Below, in pieces: positions 1-6,600 of a stretch of DNA of 8,727 nt. The stretch lies in contig DHFK01000066.1 in NCBI GenBank assembly GCA_002400365.1, positions 1 through 8,727 on the forward strand. The letters are read 5' to 3'. The notes beneath the pieces were generated by a model that was not told the DNA's origin, searched no databases, and was given only the letters and a program-made list of their open reading frames with translations. The translations under genes and the position numbers were made by a program. How positions within the stretch are numbered: position 1 is the stretch's first letter; each line of letters opens with the position of its first letter. Origin of the DNA: Anaerolineales bacterium UBA4826. GTDB taxonomy: Bacteria > Chloroflexota > Anaerolineae > UBA4142.

Positions 1-830
1 GCGGTCGTCGGCGGCTTGGGACGCAAAAGATTGATCGAGCATGCGCCGAGGTGTCGTCCCAGGTTCACCACCGCCGCGAGTTCCTGCAGACTGCTGCGCG
101 TTACCAAAAAGTTGAGTCCAAAGCGCAATCCAACTTGGCGGCAGACTTGAATCGCAGCCAGCGCCGATTTGAAATTGGGGCGCGTGCGGGCATTGGTTGT
201 TTCGGTCGCGCCGTTGAGAGAAATCTGAACCTGCCCCAGTCCGGCTTGCTTGAGTTCCTCCGCCAAGTCGCGCGTCAGCCGATTGCCATTCGTGGTCAGG
301 TTGGGAACGAGGTGATGTTCGCGGGCGAGCCGCGCCATCTCGACGATGCGCGGATGCAGCAGCGGCTCACCTCCTCCCAGCGCGATCTGAAAGACGCGCG
401 CCTGCTCCGCCTCACGGACGACTTGCTCACAGAGTTCCCACGAAGCATCCTTAGCCGATACAGCGCTGCCAGGGCGCGCAGAGTAGAAGCAGCCGGCGCA
501 GGATTGATCGCAGCGACCGGTAACCGAAAAGTGGATGGTCTCCGGCGCGGCAAGCGAACGCGGCGGCGCAGTCGTCGTCTTGGCGGCTTCCAGGCACTCC
601 TCAACGCGTGTGCAGGATTCGTCCGGCGTGCCCTGAACGACAAAGCCCTTGTCCAGCAAATAGCCGGCGAGCGAGATAGGAATTTCTCGCCGAGAACCGG
701 GCGCGCAAAGCCGATAGAGCGCTTGCAATCCCTCCAGGTCTAACAACGCGGTCTCGGCAGTCTCCGGCTGAAAGAGGAGCGCGCCGTGTGGTTCCGGGCG
801 GAGAAGGGTGGCAGAAGACAGGGCAAACAT
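1..830 (-). CDS. Radical SAM enzyme with N-terminal PqqD/RRE-like region (C-terminus cut by window edge)
   Basis: I translated this partial gene by hand; 276 residues lie in the window and the frame stays open to base 1. Residues 107-114 (CDQSCAGC) are the CX3CX2C motif that binds the radical SAM [4Fe-4S] cluster. GGGEP at 152-156 is the SAM-binding glycine motif, and TTNG (179-182) and QISLNG (202-207) match later strands of the radical SAM barrel. Residues 1 to about 75 look like a PqqD-type/RRE domain, the module that binds leader peptides in RiPP maturases; this is by eye and less certain. The last visible stretch (GACSINLLRPKPP, 262-274) resembles sequences leading into SPASM/twitch domains, so auxiliary cluster cysteines may follow outside. 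The ATG overlaps the upstream gene's stop (TGATG) and has no Shine-Dalgarno sequence of its own, so translation is probably coupled. Overall it looks like a peptide- or protein-modifying radical SAM enzyme; the substrate is unknown. Confidence 0.88.
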   Translation of the reverse strand, partial: MFALSSATLLRPEPHGALLFQPETAETALLDLEGLQALYRLCAPGSRREIPISLAGYLLDKGFVVQGTPDESCTRVEECLEAAKTTTAPPRSLAAPETIHFSVTGRCDQSCAGCFYSARPGSAVSAKDASWELCEQVVREAEQARVFQIALGGGEPLLHPRIVEMARLAREHHLVPNLTTNGNRLTRDLAEELKQAGLGQVQISLNGATETTNARTRPNFKSALAAIQVCRQVGLRFGLNFLVTRSSLQELAAVVNLGRHLGACSINLLRPKPPTT

Positions 831-1663
831 CAAGCGATCATCGTCAAGTCAATGTTGGCGCTCGCCTTTTTGGCTGCCTGAGTCAGGACGTACGCGTAAT
901 AGCCGTACGCGAATTGCCCGTCGTCCATCCAGCGTCCGTGAATACTCAGCGAAGCATCGGGATTCAATCGCACGCGCAGAGAAAGCGACTGCGGGTGGTT
1001 GTAGTTCTCCCACGGATCGCGGGGCCCAAAGATAGACGAGAACATCGTATCTATCTCGTTCAAACCCCTGCCGCCGCTGCGCCGCCTGCCCTCGGCGTCC
1101 TGGATCATCACGTCAGTTTTGCGGATCGCGGCTTTGGCTTTCGCCTGTTCCGCTGGCAGCAGTTTGTTCAGCCCCACCAATTCACAGCCCAGGCAGAGCG
1201 CGACGCCGTCCCAGGGAATCTCCTCTTCGCTGTAAAAATCGTCTTCGTTCACCGGTTGCCCTGGCTCGAACTCCATGTCCGTGTCGGCGTAGATCTCCTG
1301 CTGCTCGTGCGTTAGATCGAAGCGAAAGACCTTGGCTTGCAGCAGCGCGCGGCGGTTGGCGCCCACATAGTTCAAGATTGGCTCGATGGCTCGAACACCC
1401 AGTTTGACCGCGCGATCGCCGTGGAACTCGGCGATGATCTGATCGAGTCGCTGCAGAACCGGGGAATCGGCGTCGTGTTGATGGACGTACTTGCGCAAGC
1501 GCGTGACCGATTCCTCGCTGAGCAGGTAGTAGGAGCGGGTGAAATAGCCCGAGCCGAGCAAGGCGCGGACGAGCGTGCCCAGCGCCTCGGGCTTTGGCAC
1601 CTTGACGCTGTAAGCCGCCTCGGACGAGTCAATCTCGTAACCGCTCCAATGCGCTTTCAACAT
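830..1663 (-). CDS. Conserved-looking protein of unknown function, coupled to the radical SAM enzyme
   Basis: This 277-residue soluble protein belongs to no family I recognise. It has no signal peptide or membrane segment. Residues 25-120 look helical and charged, 126-149 are strongly acidic (ending DDFYSEEE), and a single CLGC pair sits at 157-160. A basic glycine/arginine patch (about 192-200) follows, and the C-terminal part (224-277) looks like beta strands leading into an aromatic helix (QFAYGYYAYV). I chose the ATG at 1663 because it has a strong ribosome binding site (GGGAGGT). An in-frame ATG at 1732 would add 23 residues, but it has no ribosome binding site and its coding would run through the inverted repeat at 1681-1723. 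Its TGA overlaps the radical SAM start, so the two proteins are probably made in a fixed ratio. It could be the enzyme's substrate, a scaffold, or a partner. The length is large for a classical RiPP precursor. Confidence 0.82.
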   Translation of the reverse strand: MLKAHWSGYEIDSSEAAYSVKVPKPEALGTLVRALLGSGYFTRSYYLLSEESVTRLRKYVHQHDADSPVLQRLDQIIAEFHGDRAVKLGVRAIEPILNYVGANRRALLQAKVFRFDLTHEQQEIYADTDMEFEPGQPVNEDDFYSEEEIPWDGVALCLGCELVGLNKLLPAEQAKAKAAIRKTDVMIQDAEGRRRSGGRGLNEIDTMFSSIFGPRDPWENYNHPQSLSLRVRLNPDASLSIHGRWMDDGQFAYGYYAYVLTQAAKKASANIDLTMIA

Positions 1664-1667
1664 CGTG

Positions 1668-1676
1668 ACCTCCCTT
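1668..1676 (-). promoter_or_regulatory. Strong ribosome binding site of the 277-residue protein
   Basis: The minus strand reads AAGGGAGGT followed by TCACG and then ATG at 1663. GGAGG lies 5 nt before the start codon. This decides the start in favour of 1663 over the upstream in-frame ATG at 1732. Confidence 0.8.
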
Positions 1677-1680
1677 GACA

Positions 1681-1723
1681 GCCATAGAGGACATTGAGTT
1701 TTTTTCTCGGCGTTCTCTATGGC
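1681..1723. repeat. 43-bp inverted repeat / hairpin just upstream of a ribosome binding site
   Basis: Perfect 9-bp arms, GCCATAGAG (1681-1689) and CTCTATGGC (1715-1723), enclose 25 bp. In plus-strand RNA the pairing continues through one G-U pair and two more base pairs to 12 pairs. A small internal GAG/CTC pairing closes a run of seven T (1699-1705). In minus-strand RNA, the sense of the operon, the outer 9 bp form and the loop contains seven A. It ends 4 nt before the AAGGGAGGT ribosome binding site of the next gene. It may be a regulatory hairpin or a dimeric protein operator; a rho-independent terminator is unlikely because no T run follows on the sense strand. Confidence 0.6.
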
Positions 1724-1824
1724 GAATTTCATCCGACCGCTGGTGCGCCAACGGCGGACGTCGTACTTGTCTGACTCGGACGCGCAATCGCCGGGTTCAT
1801 CGGGTTCTGCGCCGGCGCGATTTC

Positions 1825-3162
1825 TTAGGAAACAACCTCTTGGAGGATAGTCTCGCTCGCTTCCAGCGCTCTCAAATTTTCCTGCGCGAACTCGGCGCGC
1901 TGTCCCGCGCAGATCGCTTCACGCAACGCCTCCAGCGGGTACAGACGCGCGTGGCGCACGATCGCCGCCGTGGTCGCGAGGGCGAGCGCTTTCTTGGGCA
2001 CCGGCGCGCGGTCGAGATCGAACACCACCTTGCGCGCCCGCGTCTCGATTTGATTCGCCAGGTCGGGCGTGACGTACACGGTTTGCGTCGCGTCCATCGC
2101 GCGCAGTTGACGCGGGACTTGGGACAAACCTTCCGGCGAGATCACCGCCAAGATGTCCGGCTTTTCGATTCCCATGTACAGAATTTCCGCGCGGCTCAGA
2201 ATCACCTCCGCCACCGAATAGCCGCTCATCACCGTCGTCGGATAATCGTCCCGCTGCGTCGCCCACAACCCGCTGTACATCCCGCCGAGCGCGAGCGCGC
2301 TCGCGGTCGAGCGCACCTTGCCGCCTGCCGCGCCGGCAAGCACGATGCGAGTCGGCTTTGCCAGCGCGCTCTCGAATTTCTGTTCGACCGGCTGGGACGG
2401 CGCAACGGGCTGACCGCGTTGATCGGTAATGCGCGCGCGATAGGCGTGGGCGAATTCCGCGTTCTCCGTGCGCTGCAAAACGCCGGCGGCAAGACCCAGC
2501 GCCTGCATCGTTTGCAGCAATTCCGTCTTGGAAAAGCGGTTGTTCGGGACGTAGTACGCGGTGCACAGTTCCCAGAGATCGAGCAGCGCGAAACCGGGGG
2601 TCTGAATTGCCTCCGCGATCCGCGCCGGCAAATCCTTGTCGAACGCGGTGCCGCGGTACACGAACGACGCGCCGTTCACCGCAACCGTCGCGCAGATGTC
2701 GAGCGGGCGTTCGAGGTTGCCGCCGCGCGTCGTCGCGGTGATGCCGCCGTGCGGCGTCGTCACGGAATGTTCGCCGCCGGTCATTCCAAAGTTCAAGTTG
2801 TTGAACACGAGGACGGTCACGCCGATATTTCGCCGCGCCGCGTTCAGCAGATGGTGTCCGCCGATGCCGACGCCGCCATCGCCCATCAAGACGATCACCT
2901 TCAACGCGGGCTTGGCGAGTTTGATGCCGGTCGCGTACGTGAGCGCGCGTCCGTGCAAGCCGTGGAACGCATGCACGTCAAAGTATTGATCGCTCATGCC
3001 GACGCAGCCGATGTCGGTGACGATGACGGTCTGGCGCGGATCGAGTTGGAGTTGGACGAGCGCGGCGTTGAGGTGATCGTTGACGAGCGCGTGTCCGCAG
3101 CCCGGGCAGAACGGATAGCGCGCGCGCTCTGAGTTTCGGTAGGTGGTGATTTCCGGTAGCAT
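1825..3162 (-). CDS. 2-oxoacid:acceptor oxidoreductase, fused beta (TPP-binding) and gamma subunits
   Basis: This 445-residue protein joins two OFOR subunits. The beta part (about 1-250) binds thiamine pyrophosphate: GDGG at 94-97, IGGHH at 100-104 and NNLNFGMTGG at 121-130. Cysteines 19, 22 (CPGCGH), 53 (DIGC) and 200 (WELC) are placed as the four ligands of the single [4Fe-4S] cluster in KorB/PorB-type beta subunits. After a short linker, residues about 271-390 form a gamma domain (RIVLAGAAGGKV, SGYSVAEV, EKPDILAV); its glycine loop is GAAGG rather than the usual GxGGQG. The ATG at 3162 is preferred over the TTG directly before it because GGAGAAGGGA lies at fitting distance. It starts 19 nt after the alpha gene. 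The pair would oxidatively decarboxylate a 2-oxoacid with CoA to acyl-CoA and CO2, or run in reverse, passing electrons to ferredoxin. 2-oxoglutarate (KorB-like) is plausible, but pyruvate and branched-chain acids cannot be excluded. Confidence 0.92.
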   Translation of the reverse strand: MLPEITTYRNSERARYPFCPGCGHALVNDHLNAALVQLQLDPRQTVIVTDIGCVGMSDQYFDVHAFHGLHGRALTYATGIKLAKPALKVIVLMGDGGVGIGGHHLLNAARRNIGVTVLVFNNLNFGMTGGEHSVTTPHGGITATTRGGNLERPLDICATVAVNGASFVYRGTAFDKDLPARIAEAIQTPGFALLDLWELCTAYYVPNNRFSKTELLQTMQALGLAAGVLQRTENAEFAHAYRARITDQRGQPVAPSQPVEQKFESALAKPTRIVLAGAAGGKVRSTASALALGGMYSGLWATQRDDYPTTVMSGYSVAEVILSRAEILYMGIEKPDILAVISPEGLSQVPRQLRAMDATQTVYVTPDLANQIETRARKVVFDLDRAPVPKKALALATTAAIVRHARLYPLEALREAICAGQRAEFAQENLRALEASETILQEVVS

Positions 3163-3181
3163 CAATCCCTTCTCCGGCGAA

Positions 3182-4306
3182 TCATAGAATCTGCTCCTCG
3201 ATTTCCCCCGGCGTGATCAACTCGCCGTCCACGCGGTTGACGCCGATGACTTGCGGGCGCGGGTCGAGGGCTAGCGCGATACGCTCGATCTCCAACCGGT
3301 ATTGTCCGAAATTCAACTCCGGCACGACGACGCGCGTCGCGCCGCGCAGCGCGTCACGCAGCGCGCGCGCCGGGACGGGCCACAGCGAGTGCACGGTAAG
3401 GGTCGAGACCTTTTTCCCTGCCGCGCGCGCGTCGCGCGCCGCCTCGATCATCGAACGCGCCGTGATGCCGTAACTGACGACGACGGTCGGCGCGCGCTCC
3501 GGCGCATCGAACGCGACCAACTCGAATTCCGCGCGGTGCGCCTCGATCTTTTCGTACAGATGCCGGCTGGTCTTGTTCACGTTGCTCGGTTTCTTCGTGA
3601 GGATCCCGCGCTCGCCGTGCATCGAAGTCGTAAAGCGGACGAGGTGCGCGCCGCCGATGGGCGAAAAGAGCGGCGTATCCGCCAGCCGCTTGACGCGATA
3701 CGGGACGAACTCTCCTTCGGCTGGCGCGCGCGCGCGGTCGGCGATGGGAATGTTCTCGAATGTGCTGGTCTCAACGCTCTGCTGCGCCGAGATCATTTCC
3801 TTGTCGGTCGCGATGAAAACCGGCGTGCGGAAGCGTTCGGCGAAATTGAACGCGCGCTGGGTCAAGGCATAACATTCGGCGGCGTTCGTCGGGCAGAGCG
3901 CGATGACGGGAAAGCCGCCGCTCGTCCCCCAACGCAAGAATTGCACGTCGCCTTGCGCGACTGTCGTCGCGCCGCCGGTCGCGGGCCCCAGCCGCATCAC
4001 GTCCACGATGACGAGCGGGACCTCGCCCATGATGCCAAGCCCGATGTTCTCGGAATACAAACTCAGCCCGGGCCCGCTCGTCGCGGTCATCGCCTTCGCG
4101 CCCGTCATCGCCGCGCCGATGCACATGCCGATGCTCGCGATCTCGTCTTCCCCCTGGATGCCCACTCCGCCGATCTTGGGCAATTCGCGCAACATCCGCA
4201 AAAGAATCGGCGTTGCCGGCGTGATGGGATAGCCGGCAAAAAAATTACAGCCCGCCGCCAACGCGCCGCGCGTAATGGCTTCGGCGCCGTCCATGAATTC
4301 GCGCAT
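3182..4306 (-). CDS. 2-oxoacid:acceptor oxidoreductase, alpha subunit (KorA-type)
   Basis: This is a 374-residue OFOR alpha subunit of the short form, without a fused gamma domain. The N-terminal pyrimidine-binding domain of the thiamine enzyme shows GYPITPATPI (25-34) and QGEDEIASIG (51-60), whose acidic residues are expected at the cofactor aminopyrimidine. ATSGPGLSLYSENIGLG (75-91) and RLGPATGGATTVAQGD (105-120) follow; the latter is a variant of the RxGPSTGxPT motif of KorA/VorB-type subunits. The C-terminal domain II (about 272-374; VVVSYGITARS) resembles the transketolase C-terminal fold. The ATG follows AGAGGT with 5 nt between. The upstream histidine kinase ends only 13 nt before it, so both are probably on one mRNA. 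It should form a heterotetramer or larger complex with the beta-gamma fusion encoded just downstream. No ferredoxin-like delta gene is present in the window. Confidence 0.93.
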   Translation of the reverse strand: MREFMDGAEAITRGALAAGCNFFAGYPITPATPILLRMLRELPKIGGVGIQGEDEIASIGMCIGAAMTGAKAMTATSGPGLSLYSENIGLGIMGEVPLVIVDVMRLGPATGGATTVAQGDVQFLRWGTSGGFPVIALCPTNAAECYALTQRAFNFAERFRTPVFIATDKEMISAQQSVETSTFENIPIADRARAPAEGEFVPYRVKRLADTPLFSPIGGAHLVRFTTSMHGERGILTKKPSNVNKTSRHLYEKIEAHRAEFELVAFDAPERAPTVVVSYGITARSMIEAARDARAAGKKVSTLTVHSLWPVPARALRDALRGATRVVVPELNFGQYRLEIERIALALDPRPQVIGVNRVDGELITPGEIEEQIL

Positions 4307-4311
4307 CCACT

Positions 4312-4317
4312 ACCTCT
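4312..4317 (-). promoter_or_regulatory. Ribosome binding site of the OFOR alpha gene
   Basis: AGAGGT on the minus strand, 5 nt before the ATG at 4306 and within the 13-nt spacer after the histidine kinase TAA. It supports both the chosen start and cotranscription with the kinase. Confidence 0.65.
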
Positions 4318-4319
4318 GC

Positions 4320-5834
4320 TTATTTCGAATGGGCGCGCGGAAGCGTGAAGCGCATCGTCGTACCGTGTCCCGCCTCACTCTCTACGGGGGCGATGCTCCC
4401 GCCGTGCGCCTCCACGATCGCCTTGACAATTGCCAATCCCAAGCCACTGCCGCCGCCGGAGCGTTGGTCGAAGGACGCGCGCGCCCGCGCCTTGTCCACG
4501 CGATAAAAGCGTTCAAAGACGTGCGGCTGGGCTTGCCCGGGAATGCCGAGTCCATTGTCGGACACCGCGACGTGGATGGCGCGTTCCGCCCCCCGGATAC
4601 GCAGAACAATCGCGCCGCGCGCGGCGTCGGTCGAATGAATCGCATTGTCCAAGAGATTGTAAAACACTTGCTTCAACTGGTCCGCGTCGCCGCGGCATTG
4701 GGTATCGCCCTCGGTTTCGACGACGAGCGCGCGATGCTGCGCCAACGTCCGCATGCCTTCGACCACTTCGCGCGCCAACATAGCGAGGTCAACCACTTGC
4801 GCTTGCAGCGGACGATGCGCGTCCAGGCGCGTCAGCGTCAGCAAGTCGGACACCAGGCGCGTGAGGCGCTGAACTTCGCGCCGCATCCCGTGCAGGACGC
4901 GGCGACTCGTTGCCGGGTCGCCTTCCGGCGCCATCAGCAGCACGTCCAGCGATCCGCCGATCGCGGTGAGCGGCGTCCGCAGTTCGTGCGAAGCGTCGGC
5001 GACAAATTGGCGCTGTGCGGCGAACGCCGCGTCTAGCCGCGCCACCATTTCGTCGAACGCCGCGGCGAGTTGCCCGGCTTCATCTTTGCGCTGCGGCAAG
5101 TTGACGCGTTGGCTCAAATCCCCGCCGGCGATGCGGCGGCAAACCGCGACCATCAAGCGCAGCGGCGCGAGCGCGGTTTGCGTGAGCCACAAACCACCAG
5201 CGCCGGCAAGGAGCAATGCCGCAAGCACGCCAACGGCAATGAAGGTCTGTTGTCGTTGGAGCACTTGATTGACGACCACCAACGGAACGCTCATCTGAAT
5301 GACGCCGGCAATCGGCGAGTCTGGAAAGGGATAACGCACCGGGATCAGAACCGCGAGCATGTCCTGCCCGGCAATCGTCGTGACGTACGCGGGCGATTCC
5401 CCTGCCCACGCGCGCGCGAGTGTCCTGGCATCCGGGACTGGGATCGGGCGCGGGTCGGAAGGGTCGCGCCCATCGGCAATCGGAGTCCCGCTCCGATTGA
5501 CGACGACCGCGATGGTATCCTGCCAGGTCAGATCGCGCGCCAAACTTGCGGCGGCGACTTGGAACGGAGCCGGATCGAAATTCCTGGCGATCACCGGATT
5601 CTGGGGGTTGGACGGCGGGAACAGCGGCAAGGGCGCTGGGCGCTCGCCGGGGAGCAAATGACTCATGGACACGCCCGCGATCGCTTGCAGGCGAGAGGCG
5701 GTGCTAGAAATGAAGAGCGCGCGCGTATCCAAGTAGAGGAAAGAACCGAGGGCGATCAGAATGACGAGCAGTAGTCCGACGTAGAGAATCGTGAGACGCA
5801 GACGCAGCGGCAGATCGTTCCATCGCGCGCGCAT
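4320..5834 (-). CDS. HAMP-domain sensor histidine kinase
   Basis: This 504-residue transmembrane histidine kinase has a first membrane helix at about 13-35, a proline-rich extracytoplasmic sensor region (about 36-195), a second membrane helix at about 197-218, and a HAMP linker (about 218-271). The HisKA H-box is SHELRTPLT (282-290) with phospho-acceptor His283. The ATP-binding domain has the N-box FYNLLDNAIH (391-400), G1 box DNGLGIPG (426-433), F-box ERFYRVDK (441-448) and G2 box GGGSGLGLA (460-468). All residues needed for autophosphorylation look intact. GGGAGG before the ATG overlaps the end of the response regulator gene, whose stop lies 2 nt upstream, so the pair is translationally linked. 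The architecture is that of the OmpR-partner class of kinases. The signal is not readable from sequence. The OFOR alpha gene starts 13 nt downstream. Confidence 0.95.
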   Translation of the reverse strand: MRARWNDLPLRLRLTILYVGLLLVILIALGSFLYLDTRALFISSTASRLQAIAGVSMSHLLPGERPAPLPLFPPSNPQNPVIARNFDPAPFQVAAASLARDLTWQDTIAVVVNRSGTPIADGRDPSDPRPIPVPDARTLARAWAGESPAYVTTIAGQDMLAVLIPVRYPFPDSPIAGVIQMSVPLVVVNQVLQRQQTFIAVGVLAALLLAGAGGLWLTQTALAPLRLMVAVCRRIAGGDLSQRVNLPQRKDEAGQLAAAFDEMVARLDAAFAAQRQFVADASHELRTPLTAIGGSLDVLLMAPEGDPATSRRVLHGMRREVQRLTRLVSDLLTLTRLDAHRPLQAQVVDLAMLAREVVEGMRTLAQHRALVVETEGDTQCRGDADQLKQVFYNLLDNAIHSTDAARGAIVLRIRGAERAIHVAVSDNGLGIPGQAQPHVFERFYRVDKARARASFDQRSGGGSGLGLAIVKAIVEAHGGSIAPVESEAGHGTTMRFTLPRAHSK

Positions 5835-5836
5835 GG

Positions 5837-6544
5837 CTAGTCCTCCCGCCAGACATAGCCGACGCCATGCACCGTGCGCAGCAATCGCGGCGGTCGGTCG
5901 CTCAACTTGTCGCGCAAATGACCGATGTGCACGTCCACCAGGTTCGTATCGCCGGCAAAGTCATAACCCCAGACGCGATCGAGAATCGCCTCGCGCCGAA
6001 ACACCTGGCGCGGATGGGACATGAAGAATTCGAGCAACTCGAATTCCTTCGCCGTCAGCGGGATCGGCTTTCCCGCGCGTTCGACCGTGCGCGCCTCGCG
6101 GTCGAGCGCCAGGTTTGCCGCGCGCAGAACCGTTTGCGCCAGGGGCACGCCGCGCCGCCGCAGGATCGCGCGCACGCGCGCCAGCAGTTCGGCAAAACTG
6201 AATGGCTTGACGAGATAATCGTCCGCCCCGAGGTCCAGTCCGGTGACGCGATCCGCGATCTCATCGCGCGCGGTGAGCATCAGGATGGGAATGTCGCTGT
6301 CGGCGCGCATGCGCTTGCAGATTTCAAAGCCGTCCAAGCCGGGCAGCATCACGTCCAGGATCACGAGATCGAATTTCTCTTGGCGCGTCCGCTCGAGCGC
6401 GGCGCGTCCATCCAGCGCCACCTCGACCCGGTATCCTTCGTAGCCCAGACCGACGCGCAAAAATTCGACGATGTTCGGTTCGTCGTCCACGGCGAGAATG
6501 TGCGCGGCGTTATCTGTCGCCGCGTCTGTGTCGGATTGGATCAT
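5837..6544 (-). CDS. OmpR/PhoB-family response regulator
   Basis: A 235-residue regulator when started at the ATG at 6544. The receiver domain (about 15-127) has the acidic pair Asp20/Asp21, phospho-acceptor Asp64 (VILDVMLPG), Thr91 (LMLTARDE) and Lys113 (LVKPFS). The C-terminal winged helix (about 138-233) has LTAKEFELLEFF (163-174), VWGYDF (191-196) and HGVGYVW (226-232), typical of OmpR/PhoB DNA-binding domains. Two upstream in-frame starts, TTG at 6613 and ATG at 6568, would put coding sequence over the TATAAT box and, for 6613, over the end of the preceding gene. A weak AGGG lies 8 nt before 6544, and the resulting length is normal for the family. Its gene ends 2 nt before the kinase ATG, making it the cognate partner. 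Likely targets are this operon and perhaps the adjacent glycosyltransferase gene. Confidence 0.95.
   Translation of the reverse strand: MIQSDTDAATDNAAHILAVDDEPNIVEFLRVGLGYEGYRVEVALDGRAALERTRQEKFDLVILDVMLPGLDGFEICKRMRADSDIPILMLTARDEIADRVTGLDLGADDYLVKPFSFAELLARVRAILRRRGVPLAQTVLRAANLALDREARTVERAGKPIPLTAKEFELLEFFMSHPRQVFRREAILDRVWGYDFAGDTNLVDVHIGHLRDKLSDRPPRLLRTVHGVGYVWRED
5841..5847 (-). promoter_or_regulatory. Ribosome binding site of the histidine kinase inside the regulator's last codons
   Basis: GGGAGGA on the minus strand overlaps the last codons and the stop region of the response regulator, with GGAGG 7 nt before the kinase ATG at 5834. It indicates coupled synthesis of the two proteins. 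Confidence 0.7.
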
Positions 6545-6566
6545 TGCGTTTGCCCTGCTAGACCCC

Positions 6567-6572
6567 ATTATA
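6567..6572 (-). promoter_or_regulatory. Probable -10 box of the response regulator operon
   Basis: An exact TATAAT on the minus strand lies in the 56-bp gap between the glycosyltransferase stop and the regulator start. A purine 8 nt downstream (6559) could be the transcription start, giving a leader of only about 15 nt before the ATG at 6544. No good -35 hexamer is visible: the best match, TTCGCC with an 18-nt spacer, agrees with TTGACA at three of six positions. Activator dependence or autoregulation is therefore possible, but this is an inference. Confidence 0.5.
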
Positions 6573-6600
6573 CCCCGAAATCGCTTGGCGGGCGAAACGG

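Noticed and set aside
51..743. Plus-strand ORF of 230 codons at the left end
   Set aside because: It is the antisense shadow of the radical SAM gene, whose motifs are unambiguous in the minus frame.
1664..1732. Upstream ATG extending the 277-residue protein to 300 residues
   Set aside because: No ribosome binding site precedes it, its coding would cross the inverted repeat and translate the strong ribosome binding site at 1668-1676, and the downstream ATG is well placed.
1796..1824. GC-rich inverted repeat just after the beta-gamma stop, as a terminator
   Set aside because: The arms (around GCGCCGGCGC) are short or bulged and no T run follows on the minus strand, so a rho-independent terminator is not supported.
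830..1824. Search for a short RiPP precursor ORF near the radical SAM gene
   Set aside because: I found no short minus-strand ORF with its own ribosome binding site between 830 and 1824. If one exists, it lies left of the window.
1675..3132. Long plus-strand ORF (485 codons) opposite the OFOR beta-gamma gene
   Set aside because: It is Arg/His/Ala-rich with no recognisable motif, and lies exactly antisense to a gene with clear TPP and cluster motifs. It is a GC-bias shadow, as is 3302-4348 opposite the alpha gene.
3722..3738. Alternating GCGCGC tracts in the OFOR alpha gene (also near 3420-3440), possible Z-DNA or repeat
   Set aside because: They fall in Ala/Arg codons of an intact gene and reflect general codon bias in this genome.
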